Assembly (NCBI GenBank): GCA_949128115.1
Contig: OX421964.1
Location: forward strand, 35,208,177-35,272,176
DNA: 64,000 nt
From: Anaspis maculata
Taxonomy: Eukaryota > Arthropoda > Insecta > Coleoptera > Scraptiidae
Direction of reading: 5' to 3'
Both the position numbers and the translations under genes were made by a program. The notes beneath the pieces are model-generated. The model ran no database searches. It saw only the letters and a program-made list of their open reading frames with translations, and was not told the DNA's origin. Below, one piece after another: positions 11,196 to 22,599 of this stretch; the first letter of the stretch is position 1, and each line of letters begins with the position of its first letter.

Positions 11196-12832
11196 ATTAC
11201 AATAGACTGAAAGTGGTCGTGGTATAAACGCACACAAGTGAGGAACAATCATTTTGAGATAATATCTGTCTTATTAACTCATTAACAGTGAAAAGTTGCT
11301 CGCAATTAATTACGAAGTTTTGTTGAATAGATTATAACTTGTTAGGTAATATAAAAACAGGAACTCTAGTGCCGTGAGCTCTAATTATATCATGCAAAAA
11401 TGCTTCTGGATAATTATAATTATCGAGCTAGCTCTTGGAACCTATTGAGCTATGAATTGTTGCGCATATTTTTGATTATCGAAAATTTACGGGTGTCTTT
11501 CGAGACAACAAAGTGAGATTTTCCCTGTTTTGGATTGTGAAGTTTCTATACAGACCTCAATTGGGCATTAACCTTGGAAATACTTCAGAACTCAACTCCC
11601 GTGAGAATTTTGCTACTTGTTTGATACATATCATTTACCATAATACGCAATAGAGATCCTTTCAGTCTGTGGTCAGGTGGTTTTCATTCCTACAGTGTAT
11701 TGGTAGATATGTCTTCCTACTGTCCCTGAACGAGATGTCATTCCAAAGATGTGGTTTTCGTCGCTTGAGCTATAAACGAAAACACAACCTCCTTTGAAAG
11801 GAAGACCTTCCACCTTTTCAAGGGTGCAGTTTCGAGTCAGTTTTCCAAGAGCAAAGTGTATCTTCACCCTATCAGTTATTTCATCATCTTCTGGGCGCAG
11901 CATTTCAATCCATTTTTTCCATAGAACTTTATCACTAGGGAATGTATGTCGAAAAGTACCTACCCAACTTTTCTAGCTGATCAAAGATTATTACAACAGT
12001 ACGGAAAACTGCAAGTTCAGGATTGAAACATTTTGAACTTGGTGCCGAATGCTGATTCTAGTCGACGTCATACTGACAGTTTGTCAGTCTATTTCTCTAA
12101 CTCACCACCTGCATGCGTTTGCGCGTTCCTAAAACTACCAATCAGGATCAACGACCACAAAACGCACGTGCAACCAAGGTAAAACTGAAAGGGCCATTGC
12201 TCAGGAGCTTTCTGCGTGATTAAATTTTTCAATTATCCGAATTGAATTTTGAGTGTCGTGGAACAAACAGCCCCATCAGCCAGCAACGCACCGCGCCATC
12301 TTTTTGAAGTAATTACCGGTTCGCTCGTAAAGTTCAAATAGAAACTCGACTCCTCCAATCAATGCCCGTATATCTCTCCTGATTCAAAAGAGAAGGCGAT
12401 AAAATGGAGCTCCGGAATTAGCGAAATTAAAGATCTTTTGCTGCAACAATCTTGCAACATTGTGTGTGGCTCCGACGATGCTGCAGTCGGTAAGTCTAGG
12501 GCGGTAAACTAGGAGGGTAATTAGATTTTCCGAATGAAATTGCAAGATTCTATTTAATCAAATATCCGCAAGGAATGCTTCTTGTGCATATCAATCATAC
12601 CATGACTAACTTCAATCAGGTTGCATCTTTCGTCTTTTACAGGGTGTGTGCGACTTCGATTCGCAGGATCGCAGGTGTCATACTACTCATACTCATACCA
12701 TAACCTAGACTACCATTTTATATCTTCACGAAGTTGCACAGGGCACAAGCCATGTTACGCCCGCTTACCAAAAATTTATATTGTAGAGGTCCGAATATTG
12801 GCCCCGGTATCTTAGTGCGGCGGTTAGTCAAA
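11196..12832. other. No gene recognised
   Basis: Single-copy-looking DNA. On the minus strand 11673-11903 has a 76-codon frame that can be read further upstream to about 11945, with a FPSDKVLWKKW-type stretch vaguely like the start of a THAP zinc finger, but the required cysteines and histidine are not visible. I do not call it a gene. Confidence 0.35.
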
Positions 12833-14339
12833 CCTACCTTGCATTTTATTCTAGAGCATTCAGACCTGGCACAGTCGCAGTACATACCTCCATCCTTCTT
12901 TTAAGAAGTGGAAACAAGGCTGTAACCCCGGAAGAGCAGCGGGTTGTTTGCCTAACAGGAGTAGATTTCAAAACCTCAACCAATCGTCCGCTTTGGTGAC
13001 TTCTGTGGACGAGGATCGGTCCCCCACTTCCCCACTTGGCATTAACTAGTTCAAGGCATATGTCGACCTTGGCGATGGCTCGTGGAAGCGGCTTGTCTTT
13101 CTTCCAGGGGCACAAACAAATAATTCATCACCATTTTCAATAACTCAGTTATTTTTCAAGATATTCGGATGAAACTCGGTAAAACCTTAGAGAGTAAAGT
13201 CAGGAAGAGAATGCTTCTTTCCAATTGACCAAAAAGAGTTGTAGGACCGTTGGACACATTTTCACGAGTTTCACAGAGCTTTGGTGCTCACCATGGTCAA
13301 AATGACCATTGGATAGATGAAGGAGGCTGTTTAAAATTATCCTCTATCTTTTCCGAAAAGGGATACAAAACCATTTTGATTCAAGTTCAGTCTTTGCTGA
13401 AATAGCTTTAAAATATTCTGAAAAAATGGATAGTTCACTATAAAACACACTTTCAAATAGCCGGTATTATAGTAAAATCAAAAGGGTATACTCACTGGGA
13501 ATGATTATTTTTGCACTAAGATTATCGCCTATGACCATTTTCATTAGTACAGATTAATTCCTTACCTATTCAATAATGGGTGACTTCAAGATGGCGGCCA
13601 TGAGAAGAAAAAGAGTTCACTGTCATATTTTCAAAGATAGTGGACAGGGACAATAGCAACAAACGGCATTTCATTCTGAACTTTACTCTTTGAAGGACTA
13701 CCGAGTTTCACTGAAATATCTCAGAAAATCACCTCGGAGATTACTGATTTTTTAAAAAATGTGAATTCCCATGAAACTGACCACTTACTTCAGGATTTCT
13801 CAGAAACGGCTGAAGATATAGAAACGCAGTTTATTTTATCCTTACAAACATCAAATTGTGAATTTATGTTGTGACTTTCATGACTCCAACTTTTTTGGTT
13901 CAGGGGTTGGAATTTTTGTATTATCGAACACCCTGTATACGACGTCTTTATAGTTGCTCAGGGGCATGATGAACATTTTGTGACAAGTCCCATCGCTGGA
14001 TCATTCTTTGCAAGGTCCGTAACGTCCGGACTGGCTGTGATTCCGGTGATTTCTGTTTGTGCCCCTGAAAGATAGGCAACTCGCTGCCACAACTCATCGC
14101 CAAAATCGATATATGCCCATAACTAGTGAATGTCAAGTTTGGGACCGATCTTGGCCCATGAAAGTCACCGAAACGAACGATTTGTTGAGGTTTTGAAATC
14201 TACCCCTGTTAGGTAGAGAACTCGCTATACTGCTGCTCTTCTGGATTTGCAACCTTGTTTCCACTTCTTAAAAGTAAGCTGGGAGTATGTACTACAACTC
14301 TGCCAAGTTTGAATGCTCTAGAATAAAATGCAAGGTAGG
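12833..14339. mobile_element. Foldback element F2
   Basis: The left end CCTACCTTGCATTTTATTC and its complement at the right end delimit 1507 bp. Arms of about 280 bp (12833-13115 and 14055-14339) include matching tagatttcaaaacctcaac, ggaaacaagg and gggcacaaaca segments. The unpaired centre has no coding frame and ends near a caccctgtatac word (13929). No clear target duplication is seen. Confidence 0.7.
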
Positions 14340-14499
14340 TCTCAAAATCGTCCACTATCTTACATGGGGTCCATTTACGAAGCAACGCTATCTGGCAGGT
14401 GATGTCTGGATACTGGGTGATCATCCAAATGACGGATGACGTTGGCTGCATTGGAGAAAATTGAAGCGTCAAGAATATTAAATTGGACACACAGAGAAC

Positions 14500-14705
14500 T
14501 TGAGGAAGCTGGGGGGTGGGGTTGAAAATTTTGATAATATTTTTTCAGACTGAAAATTGAGCTGTCTTTAATTTGATGTATCGCAAGGTAGGAGTGCTGT
14601 CATTTGAAATCTCAAAGTTGAGGTGGTTGGAGGCGGGGGGGCTGAAGATAGAAATATGCCGATGCATGTTTCAGATGTCTCCCTCAATATAAAAATCGAC
14701 CTGTT
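14500..14705 (-). repeat. Stray copy of the GGTCGATTTTTAT unit
   Basis: Minus-strand reading matches the 56729 unit: a core ending at 14702, then tcagatgtctccctc, a gaagatagaaat segment, a ggaggcgggggggctgaag tract and an atttgatgtatcgcaaggtagg segment. It has no partner arm nearby, so it is a solo arm or fragment. Confidence 0.65.
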
Positions 14706-14785
14706 TTTGCTCGAAAGAATATTCACTAGAAATCAGGATTAATTGCAGGTGGATAGTTTTCGAATGATCACCCGGTATATACACT

Positions 14786-14955
14786 AATGCCCGCGGCACA
14801 CGAGGCATTTTTGCCTGCAATTTCCCTGGCATTTTTGCGTGCAATTTTTCAGGCTCGCGGGTTGTCATAGAAATCGAATTTGCGGGGTTTTTGCATGCAA
14901 ATTTGCGCGCAATTTTTCACGCAATTTTTCGTGCATGTTTTCGTGCATGTTTTCT
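14786..14955. repeat. Short-period repeat of GCATTTTTGCGTGCAATTTTTC type, copy 1
   Basis: It starts with atgcccgcggcacacgaggc and continues as degenerate ~12- to 18-bp units alternating gcatttttgc and gcaatttttc. The opposite orientation of the same opening (gccgcgggcat) ends the copy at 21484-21607. A more diverged copy is at 20948-21111. Confidence 0.65.
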
Positions 14956-15181
14956 GGCAGGATTTCTGACACATGTGACAACTCAATGAGAATTGTCAAT
15001 AAATCGGTGCTTTTATTTGCTATCTTGTGTGGGTTTCGAGGAGTAGTGCCTAATCTGTAGTTGCTTTCCAGCATTTACGATCCACGGTAACTCGGTAGAA
15101 AATCCAATCGTAGGAAGGCATTCCTTTCGATTTCATGTTCAAAAGTGACTCAAGACTGACCTCCGAGTCACCTTTCCTGAC

Positions 15182-15759
15182 TTGCAGCGTAGGAGTTCGA
15201 GCAAAACAATAAACATTGAAGGAATATACAACAGTGAAGTGGTATCACATTATCATACTGAGACAACAACTACTGTGAATTTGTGTTACCTGTGGCTCAG
15301 TTCAAAGTGCCTGGGAGAGCTCAAACTGCTGATCTGTATAATGGAGCTAGACCAACTTGGTAGAGGACCACAGACAGCAACAAGTGTCTTCCATCAAGAA
15401 TACCAGTATCCACTGCCTGACAGAATTGTTGAAAGAACTGTGTGGATGTCGAACTCGACACCATGAAGCCATTATTCACTCTTGAAGAATCAAATATACT
15501 TGTACCTACCTGCAATTTTTTGGATTTGTACCTACCTATAAAGCAGAAAGGCGAACATGTTCGATGAAACGCTACAGTAGTTCTTCAAACCTATAGTGAG
15601 CGTAAGCAAAGACTTTATCCTTTGGCATTTTAGTACTTCTAATTCAAAATAGTACACATAGGTACCTAAAAATTTTGAAAGAGATAAAATTCTAGGTGTT
15701 CTTGAAGCAATGGAATTTTTGGTGAAAACAGACCGTGTCCACTGACATGGTTACTTTAG
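15182..15759. other. No recognised gene
   Basis: A 94-codon plus-strand frame (15182-15466) has no recognisable domain. It lies directly upstream of the decayed gypsy pol and may be more of the same element, but I cannot align it to any retroelement protein. Confidence 0.3.
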
Positions 15760-16640
15760 GTGAAGAATCCGGAAGGGCAACTGACAAAATGGGCGGATAA
15801 AATGCAACAGTACGATTTCAAAATCCAATACCGACCAGGAAAAGTTATTGCAATGCAGGCACTCTTTTCTAAAGACCATGAAGAGACAACTGCGATCACT
15901 GCAAGAAGGTGGACAGGTCAAGTAAAGGACAGGTCAGGCCAATCCCGTAATGAGATTTCACAAAAATGGACCATAGCTACAGTGAAAAAAGAGCAACGGG
16001 AAGACTTTGCTGTTGGATCGGTTGCGTAAAGAAAACAGCTCTGGAAACAGAAAGCGATCTTAAGGACCGGAGCTAAAGGCCGTCTTGGTCCAATGAAACA
16101 TTTTGAGAATGGAGGGATATTAAAAAAACAGGAAGGCCCGAATAAGAAATACACTTGCCAAGAATAATAGAAACAAGTGGTGGAGGAGGTCTTGAGAAAG
16201 GTGCACGATGGCACTAATGGAGGGCATTTGGAGTGAACAAAATGTTGGGAAACGTGTGCGAAACAAAATCACACGGAGCGGCACGGAGTACACCGGTATA
16301 TTTAAGGTGTAGTCTCAGTAGAAACGTTTCAGATGTCAGGAACTATTATTTCAGCAAGTGGTCAGGAGCATACGCACTGCTTAACCAGTAGGTGGCTCCA
16401 ACCGTAGCTCTGAAGGATTTCAAGCTGGTGACCATATTTGTGTGGCTGTGCATACCTCGATGCAAAAAGAGAAGATCCCCGAGGCTCCATTCGTCGTTGA
16501 AGAGACCATGCACCTTGATAAAAAGGATCGACGATATTATACTTCCCAGAAGGAGTCACAGAAGTCTGAGTATTATGGAGCATGTAAAGAAGCGAATACT
16601 TGCTCGTGTATCTAAGGAGCGGCATGAAACCAGAGCAGAT
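15760..16640 (+). pseudogene. Decayed Ty3/gypsy pol remnant (RNase H end to integrase tail)
   Basis: At 15760-15870 the translation carries the typical end of a gypsy RNase H domain: KNPEGQLTKWADKMQQYDF followed by a YRPGK motif. Around 16185-16245 an integrase zinc-binding signature is visible (VHDGTNGGHL), followed by a frameshift. Around 16420-16560 a degraded integrase tail can be read in two frames (FQAGDHI in one, KRIDDII in another). Internal stops, frameshifts and missing core domains show that it is dead. It differs from the intact element at 23501-37001 in these motifs, so it is a separate, older lineage. No LTRs were found. Confidence 0.75.
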
Positions 16641-16851
16641 TTGAATTTAGAACGACCGACCGACCGACATGCGACAGTGCGGACAGCGAAGCCAAGAGAA
16701 GCAATACCTTCTCAATCCGTCAAATTATTTGTGGACTGTTACTTCATGAACAGTGCCTATACACAGTAATAAAATAGTCTTTGACCATTTGTCTCTGAAT
16801 TATTGAAGTATCTTCCCGCATGCAAATTCTTAACAGTAGGGGAGGAGGGGT

Positions 16852-17430
16852 TCAGTGATTTAGCACTTTTTTGATAACAAAATTTAGGTGATGGAAACAG
16901 CGCTGAGGGGCTACGGCTATACGGCGAATGACGGATGGCCACTGCTTCTGGCAGTTATTGTAGCCCCCCTGGCTTGCCATTTTATTTTTGCTCCAAAAAG
17001 TCTTAGTTCTTACTACTAACACCTTCCTGCTTTGAGGATCCTGGGTCCAAGATAAAGAGTCCTGGAGATGTCTGGGTACTGCTCGACTACGCTGCGGTTT
17101 GGACAGTATTCGAGGGGGGTCCATAAATGTGATGGCTTTCTCAAGATTGGACTTGGTGATGTTTGTCTGCTGTAGGAGCCCGATCGGTGCGGAGAAGGCT
17201 TTTAGAAAGAGTTGTAAAGGCTGTTGGACCTCTTTAATTAGGCTTCTTATTCCATCATACATCGTCTTCACCTGGTTTGCATGTACTCGAACTGGTCTGC
17301 GATTATGAAGTCCAACGTTGTATGTACGTACATAACGCTGCCGATTCTTTCTATAAGGTGCTGTAACTCAGCCAGATGTCCTCTCGCTTGGATTTCCTTT
17401 GTAAAGTTTGTTGCATGGATATCTACAGTG
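16852..17430 (-). pseudogene. Unrecognised minus-strand coding remnant
   Basis: Two minus-strand frames abut (16852-17271, 139 codons; and the part of 17268-17531 outside the satellite element). The composition looks protein-like, with a LIERIGSVMYVHTTLDFII stretch, but I cannot assign a family. The sequence continues beyond the satellite-filled element on the other side of its target duplication (19912 onward), so that element probably inserted into this remnant. A retroelement origin is plausible but not shown. Confidence 0.3.
17423..17430. repeat. Left target-site duplication CTACAGTG
   Basis: Eight bases identical to 19912-19919, directly outside the first inverted motif array. The pairing of identical 8-mers exactly at the element borders supports insertion by a DNA-transposon-like mechanism. 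Confidence 0.75.
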
Positions 17431-19911
17431 CGTGACCGGACAATTCGTCCCGCGGACAATTCGTAGCGGACAATTCGTCCCGCGGACAATTCGTCCCGCA
17501 GACAATTCGTCTCACGGACTATTCGTCGCAAAATAATGTTTTGCCCTTTGTCTTAGCTTTAACAAGTCCCTTTTTTTTTCGTTGCTTTTCGAACTTTGGT
17601 AAGCCCCCTATTCTTTTTTGTAGTATTTGGAGCCCTACTGCGCACCCTGGTTTCTTTATGTCTTTGGAGCTCTGCTCAGTTCTCTTGCATCATTCCGAGA
17701 ATTTTTGCTAGTACACCGAGCTTTGGGAGCACCAGTAAGCCCCTTAAGTATACTTTCATGAGATATTTGGCCCCTATCGGGTCCCTCATCTTTTCTAGTG
17801 TAATTTTTGAGCTCTAATGAGTCCTCTCATGTTTTTCATTGCTTTCAGATTTCCATAAGGCCCCTTTTGCAGTCTTGTGTTATTAAGAGCTCCATGCACT
17901 GGGCCCCCTTATTCTATATTCATCGTAATTTGAAGCCCTGCTGAGTTTCCTTGCATTTTCCATGAATTCCGGAGCAGCAAGTCGCGTTATGCCGTCATGG
18001 CATGTTGAAGCCCTATCGGGCCCCATTGCGCCTTCAGGTGTAGTTGGAGCCCCGTTGAGCCTCCTTATGTTTTTTCATGAATTTTGGAGTAGGTACCAGT
18101 AAGCCCCATTTCGCGTTATTTTGTTATACAGACCTCCATGGGGCCCCCTTGTGTCTTCAATACCGTTAGAAGTTCTCGTTATAAAGAGCCCCCTTATGTG
18201 TTCTCGTGGCTTTCAGAATTCCAGTAAGCCATCTTGTGGCTTTTGCATTGCTGGAAGCCCTAGTGTAAGTCCCTTCTGCCTTCATGTGATATACGGAGCC
18301 ATATCGGACCCCCTTGTGTCCGCAAGTGCAGTTTGGAGCCCTAGTGAGCCCTCTTTTGTCCAGAAGTATAGCTTGGAGCCCTAGTGAGCCCCCTTGTGTT
18401 TCTCCATGACAGAATTCCAGTAAGCCCCCTGTTGCCTTCTTATGTTATCCAGAGCTCCAGTGGGCTCCCTTGTTTCTTCAACGTCTTTTGAAGCCCTGCT
18501 GAGCCCCCTTACATCTTTCCGTGGCTTTCGGAGCAGTACCTTGTGCCTTTATGTGATATTCAGAGCCCTATCGGGCCCCTTGTGTCTTCAAGTGTAGTAT
18601 GGAGCCCTAATGAGCCCCCTTGTGTTTTTTTCGTAGCTTTCGGAATTCCAGTGAGCCCCTTTTGCCTTCTGTTGTTATATAAAGCTCTTTGGGCTCCCTT
18701 GTGCCTTTGTGATATGCGGAGCCCTATCGGAGTGTAGTTTGGAGTCCTAGTGAGACCCTTTTGTTTTTTATGGCTTCCAGAAACCCAGCACCCCCCTTTC
18801 ACTTTTTTGATTATACAGAGCTTCATTGGGCCCCCTTGTTGTATTTCCATGGCTTTAGGAGCTCCATCGGGTCCCCTTTGTACCCTTATGTGTAGTTTGG
18901 AGCCCCAATCAGTCCACTTGTGTTGGCTTTTAGAGTACCATACAGTAAGCCCCCTTTTGCTTTTTCTTGTTATAAAAAGCTCCTTGGGCCCCCTTGTGTC
19001 ACCAATATTATATGAAGTTCTATGGAGCCCCCTTGCATTTTCCCGTGATTTCCAGATTCTTGTTAGGCATCTTGTGCCCTGTGTGTCGTTAAGAGCCCTA
19101 ATGAGCCCCCTTATGTGTTTCCGTGGCTTTCAGAATTCCGGTAAGCCATCTTGTGCGCTTTTACATTGCTGAAAGCCCTAGTGTAAGTCCCTTGTGCCTT
19201 CATGTGATAAACTTACGGAACGCTCTTGGTCCCCCTTGTGCCCGCAAGTGTAGTTTGGAGCCCTGGTGAGTCCCCTGGTGTCCATAAGTGTAGCTTGAAG
19301 CCCTAGTGAGCCCCCTTGTTTCCACAAGTGTAGCTTGGAGCCCTAGTGAGCCTCCTTATGTTTTTCAATGCAACTATTAGAATTCCAGTGAGCCTTCTGT
19401 TGCCTTCTTGTGCTATAGCTCCCGTGAGCCCCCTTGTTTCTTCAACGTCTTTTGAAGCCCTGCAAGTCGAGCCCCCTCACACCTTTCCGTGGCTTTCGAA
19501 GCAGTAGTAAGCACCTTGTGCCTCTATGTGATATTCGGGGCCCTCTCGAGCCTCCTTGTCTCTTGGGTGTAGTATGGGACCCTAATTGGTCCACTTAAGC
19601 TTTTAATGGCTTTCAGAGTATCAGTTAGCTCCCTTTTGTCTTCATTTGTTATATGAAGCTCCATAAGGCCCCCTTGTGTTTTCAATATCGTTTGAAGCCT
19701 TGCTGAGCCCCGTTGCATTTTTCCGTGGCGTACGGATATCTGTCGAAACCCCTTGTATTTGCTTATGATTTTTAGATCCCTTTATTGACCCCCCTTGTGT
19801 CTTCATGTGTAATATAACCCCCTTACCTTCCAAAGCCTTCACTTGCGACGAATTGTCCGTTGGACGAATTGTCCGTGAGACGAATTGTCCGCGACGAATT
19901 GTCCTAGCACC
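17431..19911. mobile_element. Satellite-filled element with inverted GGACAATTCGTC end arrays
   Basis: The left end (17431-17529) has six copies of the 12-bp motif GGACAATTCGTC, some with one change. The right end (19844-19911) has four copies of its complement GACGAATTGTCC. The extreme termini also match (cGTGaccGGACAATTCG against gGTGctaGGACAATTCG). The body (17530-19843) is a degenerate tandem array of ~40-bp units built on gagccctagtgagccccctt, alternating with gaattccagtaagcccc and ttgtgtcttca variants. The whole 2481 bp is flanked by an 8-bp duplication. The architecture recalls Foldback-type elements and composite MITEs. An 8-bp duplication is usual for hAT and P-like transposases, but no transposase is present. 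Confidence 0.8.
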
Positions 19912-19919
19912 CTACAGTG
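19912..19919. repeat. Right target-site duplication CTACAGTG
   Basis: Matches 17423-17430 exactly and lies immediately after the last GACGAATTGTCC copy and its tagcacc tail. Confidence 0.75.
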
Positions 19920-20149
19920 TCTCCGGAGATGAAAGATTGTTGGCTTTAGGCTTTCTGCTGTATTAAAGTTCTGAGTGGGAGCTGTAGCTTTCTTGGCCTT
20001 GGGCATAATTATTAGGTGGTGGTTTCATTAGATCACTTGTTTGTTTGCCGCTGAAAGACAAAAACTTGAGAAACCTACGCTGCACATTCTCAAAACCTCC
20101 AATATGTGGGTTCTATAAGGAGCTCCAAACAATTGTTTTGTAGTAAAGC

Positions 20150-20690
20150 TCAATAGCGAAATGACCCTGATTTGATTCTACTGCAATAAGATCTGGCCCA
20201 AGCTAACCACGCACAATTTCAAGCAATTTCCCGCAGCACCCAAAGCTCGTCCCTTATAGGGGACGACTGGAGACTCCCCAGATTTGAAGATGCAAGAACT
20301 CTTGCCATGTGTAGTTCAGTATCGCCGTATACCTACCGCATGAACGTTTTTTCCCCTTGAAGGGCGAATGGAGGCCCTTCTTTCCTTCTTTACAAGGACA
20401 ATAAAGACCTAGGCCAGATTCCTTTGTGTTACCTACTGCATCAACAAAGCCCTTTTGAGGAGCGAATGGATGCCCATTCTAAGCACCAGTTGTCCGTACA
20501 ATAAAAACTCTCACGAGATTCTGCATTTTGTGGTAGGTACTGCAATGAAAGTTGAAGCAAATCATATTGTATCATTGCAAGTGATTTGTCCCGTAGCACC
20601 TAAAGTTTTGCCACTTGGGGGGACTGATCGAGGGCCTAATCATGATTCTACAGCAAAAGTTTTATGGAGTAGGTACACAGTTTGAATATT
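20150..20690. repeat. Two diverged relatives of the 48082-49536 arm
   Basis: Segments at about 20215-20330 and 20560-20640 share the order cccg(c/t)agcacc..aaa, a cttatagggg / cttggggg run and, in the first, gatttgaagatg and ttcagtatcgcc with the arms of the palindrome at 48082-49536. Here the two are in the same orientation and heavily mutated, so this is an old, rearranged member of that family. Confidence 0.45.
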
Positions 20691-20947
20691 GTAGAGCATC
20701 CCATCCCATTCATCTTCACATTGATTCTCACATGAGTTTGTCTGCTAGTGCTAGATCAACCTATTCCATCGGCCGACCCGCGGCGACATGCCGGAATGTC
20801 CTCCAGTAACCAGCGTCAAAATATTTTATTAAGAATCTGGATTCTGGCAGTGCATAACGTACTCACATGGAGGTACACAGATGAGGCTTATGTTGGAAAA
20901 TCAACCCCTATTTGATAAAGAAGATAGAAGCCGTTATTCCTTTTGAC

Positions 20948-21111
20948 ATTGACACAAAATTGCACAGAAAATTGCGCGAAAACATGCCTGAAACTCATCG
21001 TGAAAATTTGAAAAACTAGAAAGAGAGAGCTCGATTTCCATGACAACCCACGAGCCACAAAACATGCCCGAAAACATTCCTGAAAAATTGCACGGAAAAA
21101 TGCCCCGTGTG
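20948..21111. repeat. Short-period GCAATTTTTC-type repeat, copy 2
   Basis: Complementary-strand units of aaaattgcacggaaaaatgcc / gaaaacatgcc type, interrupted by a non-repetitive 60-bp stretch (about 21005-21050). Related to 14786-14955 and 21484-21607. Confidence 0.55.
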
Positions 21112-21483
21112 AATGGGTCAAAAATATGCGGCTTGTTTTCACGCAAGAAAGTTGACAGACCAATCTTAGGTTATGCTTCGATGACAAAATGCTTCACAAA
21201 GCTCTCTCCCCACAATTCATTTGAGAGCCCTGATCACTTCTAAGGCTAAATCCGGGTTCAAGGGAAAGAAGCGTCAGTAGAATGTAGCACTGGTTTATGA
21301 TTTTTCTATCAGACCTCCTCACAAACTCCACAATTCCATAGCTGTTTCAATTTCCACAATCAAAAATAGCACTTATCACTTTCGAAGAGGGTGAAACAGA
21401 CCCCAAGCAAGCTAATTCAGCCCCACATACTCATGAGATGACGTTTGCTATTCAAACTGACAGCGTAAGTCTAAAAACATGCA

Positions 21484-21607
21484 GGAAAACCTGCATCGTG
21501 TGCCGCCAAAACACACATGAAAAATTGCGTGAAAAAATGCCTGAAAAATTGCACGCAAAAATGCCTGGAAAATTGCGGGCAAAAATGCCTCGTGTGCCGC
21601 GGGCATA
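21484..21607. repeat. Short-period GCAATTTTTC-type repeat, copy 3
   Basis: Units aaaaatgcctgaaaaattgc repeat about every 20 bp and end with cctcgtgtgccgcgggcat, the complement of the opening of the copy at 14786. Confidence 0.65.
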
Positions 21608-21652
21608 ACACGGTGATAGCTGGTAAAATAAGTCTTGACAAAATGTTGAGTA

Positions 21653-21899
21653 TCATTTACATAGACCTTAACCGTAACAGTAAGAGCAACGCTAACCTTA
21701 GTGTAGAAGTTTGGACCTGTGTATTTTATCCGTGAGGCCGAGAACACAACGAAGGTAGGTTGTCGGCACCGAGACAGGAAACGACCAACTTGCCTTCGTT
21801 GTGTTCTTGGCCTCAGTGATGGAATGTACCTACAGGTCCAAACTTCTACGCTAAGGTTAGCGTTGCTGTTACTATTACGGTTACGGTCTATGTGAATGA
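21653..21899. repeat. MITE-like palindrome
   Basis: Arms of about 110 bp. Catttacatagacc..taaccgtaacag on the left pairs with ctgttactattacggttacggtctatgtgaatg on the right, and gtagaagtttggacctg and cctcgttgtgttc-type segments pair inside. The central ~30 bp is unpaired. No coding capacity. Confidence 0.75.
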
Positions 21900-22318
21900 G
21901 CCCTTAGTGTAAATTAAGACACCACCTAGTAGATAGCGCTATAAGTCAAAATCAAAACCAAATCTACGTTCAGATATCTGTCCATTAAGTTTTTTTTAAT
22001 TTGTTGCCGGATGAATGAAAGTGTCTAACTGTCAGCAGCCTGGAAATAAAACTCAAGCACTTTCTGAAGATACACTGTTTCTACACAACTGATGGGTTTG
22101 TTGATTTTTGGAAGGCATCTGATCTAAACAGTGTGCTGTCGGCCATGTGAAAGTTTTAAAATTTCATTATTGTATAAATTCAATATATTTTATCTCTATT
22201 TGTTGTATTTTTATTTTATTTCATTTTTACAAGAGGGAATAGTGAAAGATCGGCCAAAGCTGAACTATCTCCTTAGCTTATCTGTACCTTCACGTTAATG
22301 TACACTTGAGTTAAAATA

Positions 22319-22338
22319 TATCTATCTATCTATCTATG
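22319..22338. repeat. (ATCT)n microsatellite
   Basis: Four to five tandem tcta units. Confidence 0.8.
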
Positions 22339-22599
22339 GCGCTCTGTACATTTCGAATATCCCGCCCGTTTCAGCACCCTCATGCAGCAGTCGCGAACAT
22401 ATGTTGTTATATACCCCCCCCCCTGAACAATCCTGGTCACGGCACCACTCTGTTATATACCTCTTCCCCCCTACCCTCCTGAACATGACATTCATTTGGC
22501 CTTTTTGTGATCGTCCGAAATCTGGAATCTGGAACCCTTCGTTATGCCCGTTTTTGTTTTCGTTGCGCCCGCGTTGAAACCCGCGTGTAAGAACCCTTC

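Noticed and set aside
11673..11945. Minus-strand frame with a FPSDKVLWKKW stretch, considered as a THAP domain
   Set aside because: The C2CH zinc ligands and the AVPTIF-type end of THAP domains are absent.
16852..17430. Minus-strand remnant considered as a retroviral-type envelope fragment
   Set aside because: Only a vague resemblance in hydrophobic pattern, with no cleavage site, fusion peptide or transmembrane segment seen.
17431..17529. Regular short repeats resembling a CRISPR array
   Set aside because: The 12-bp units have almost no spacers between them, the context is eukaryotic, and they are mirrored at the other end of a mobile element.
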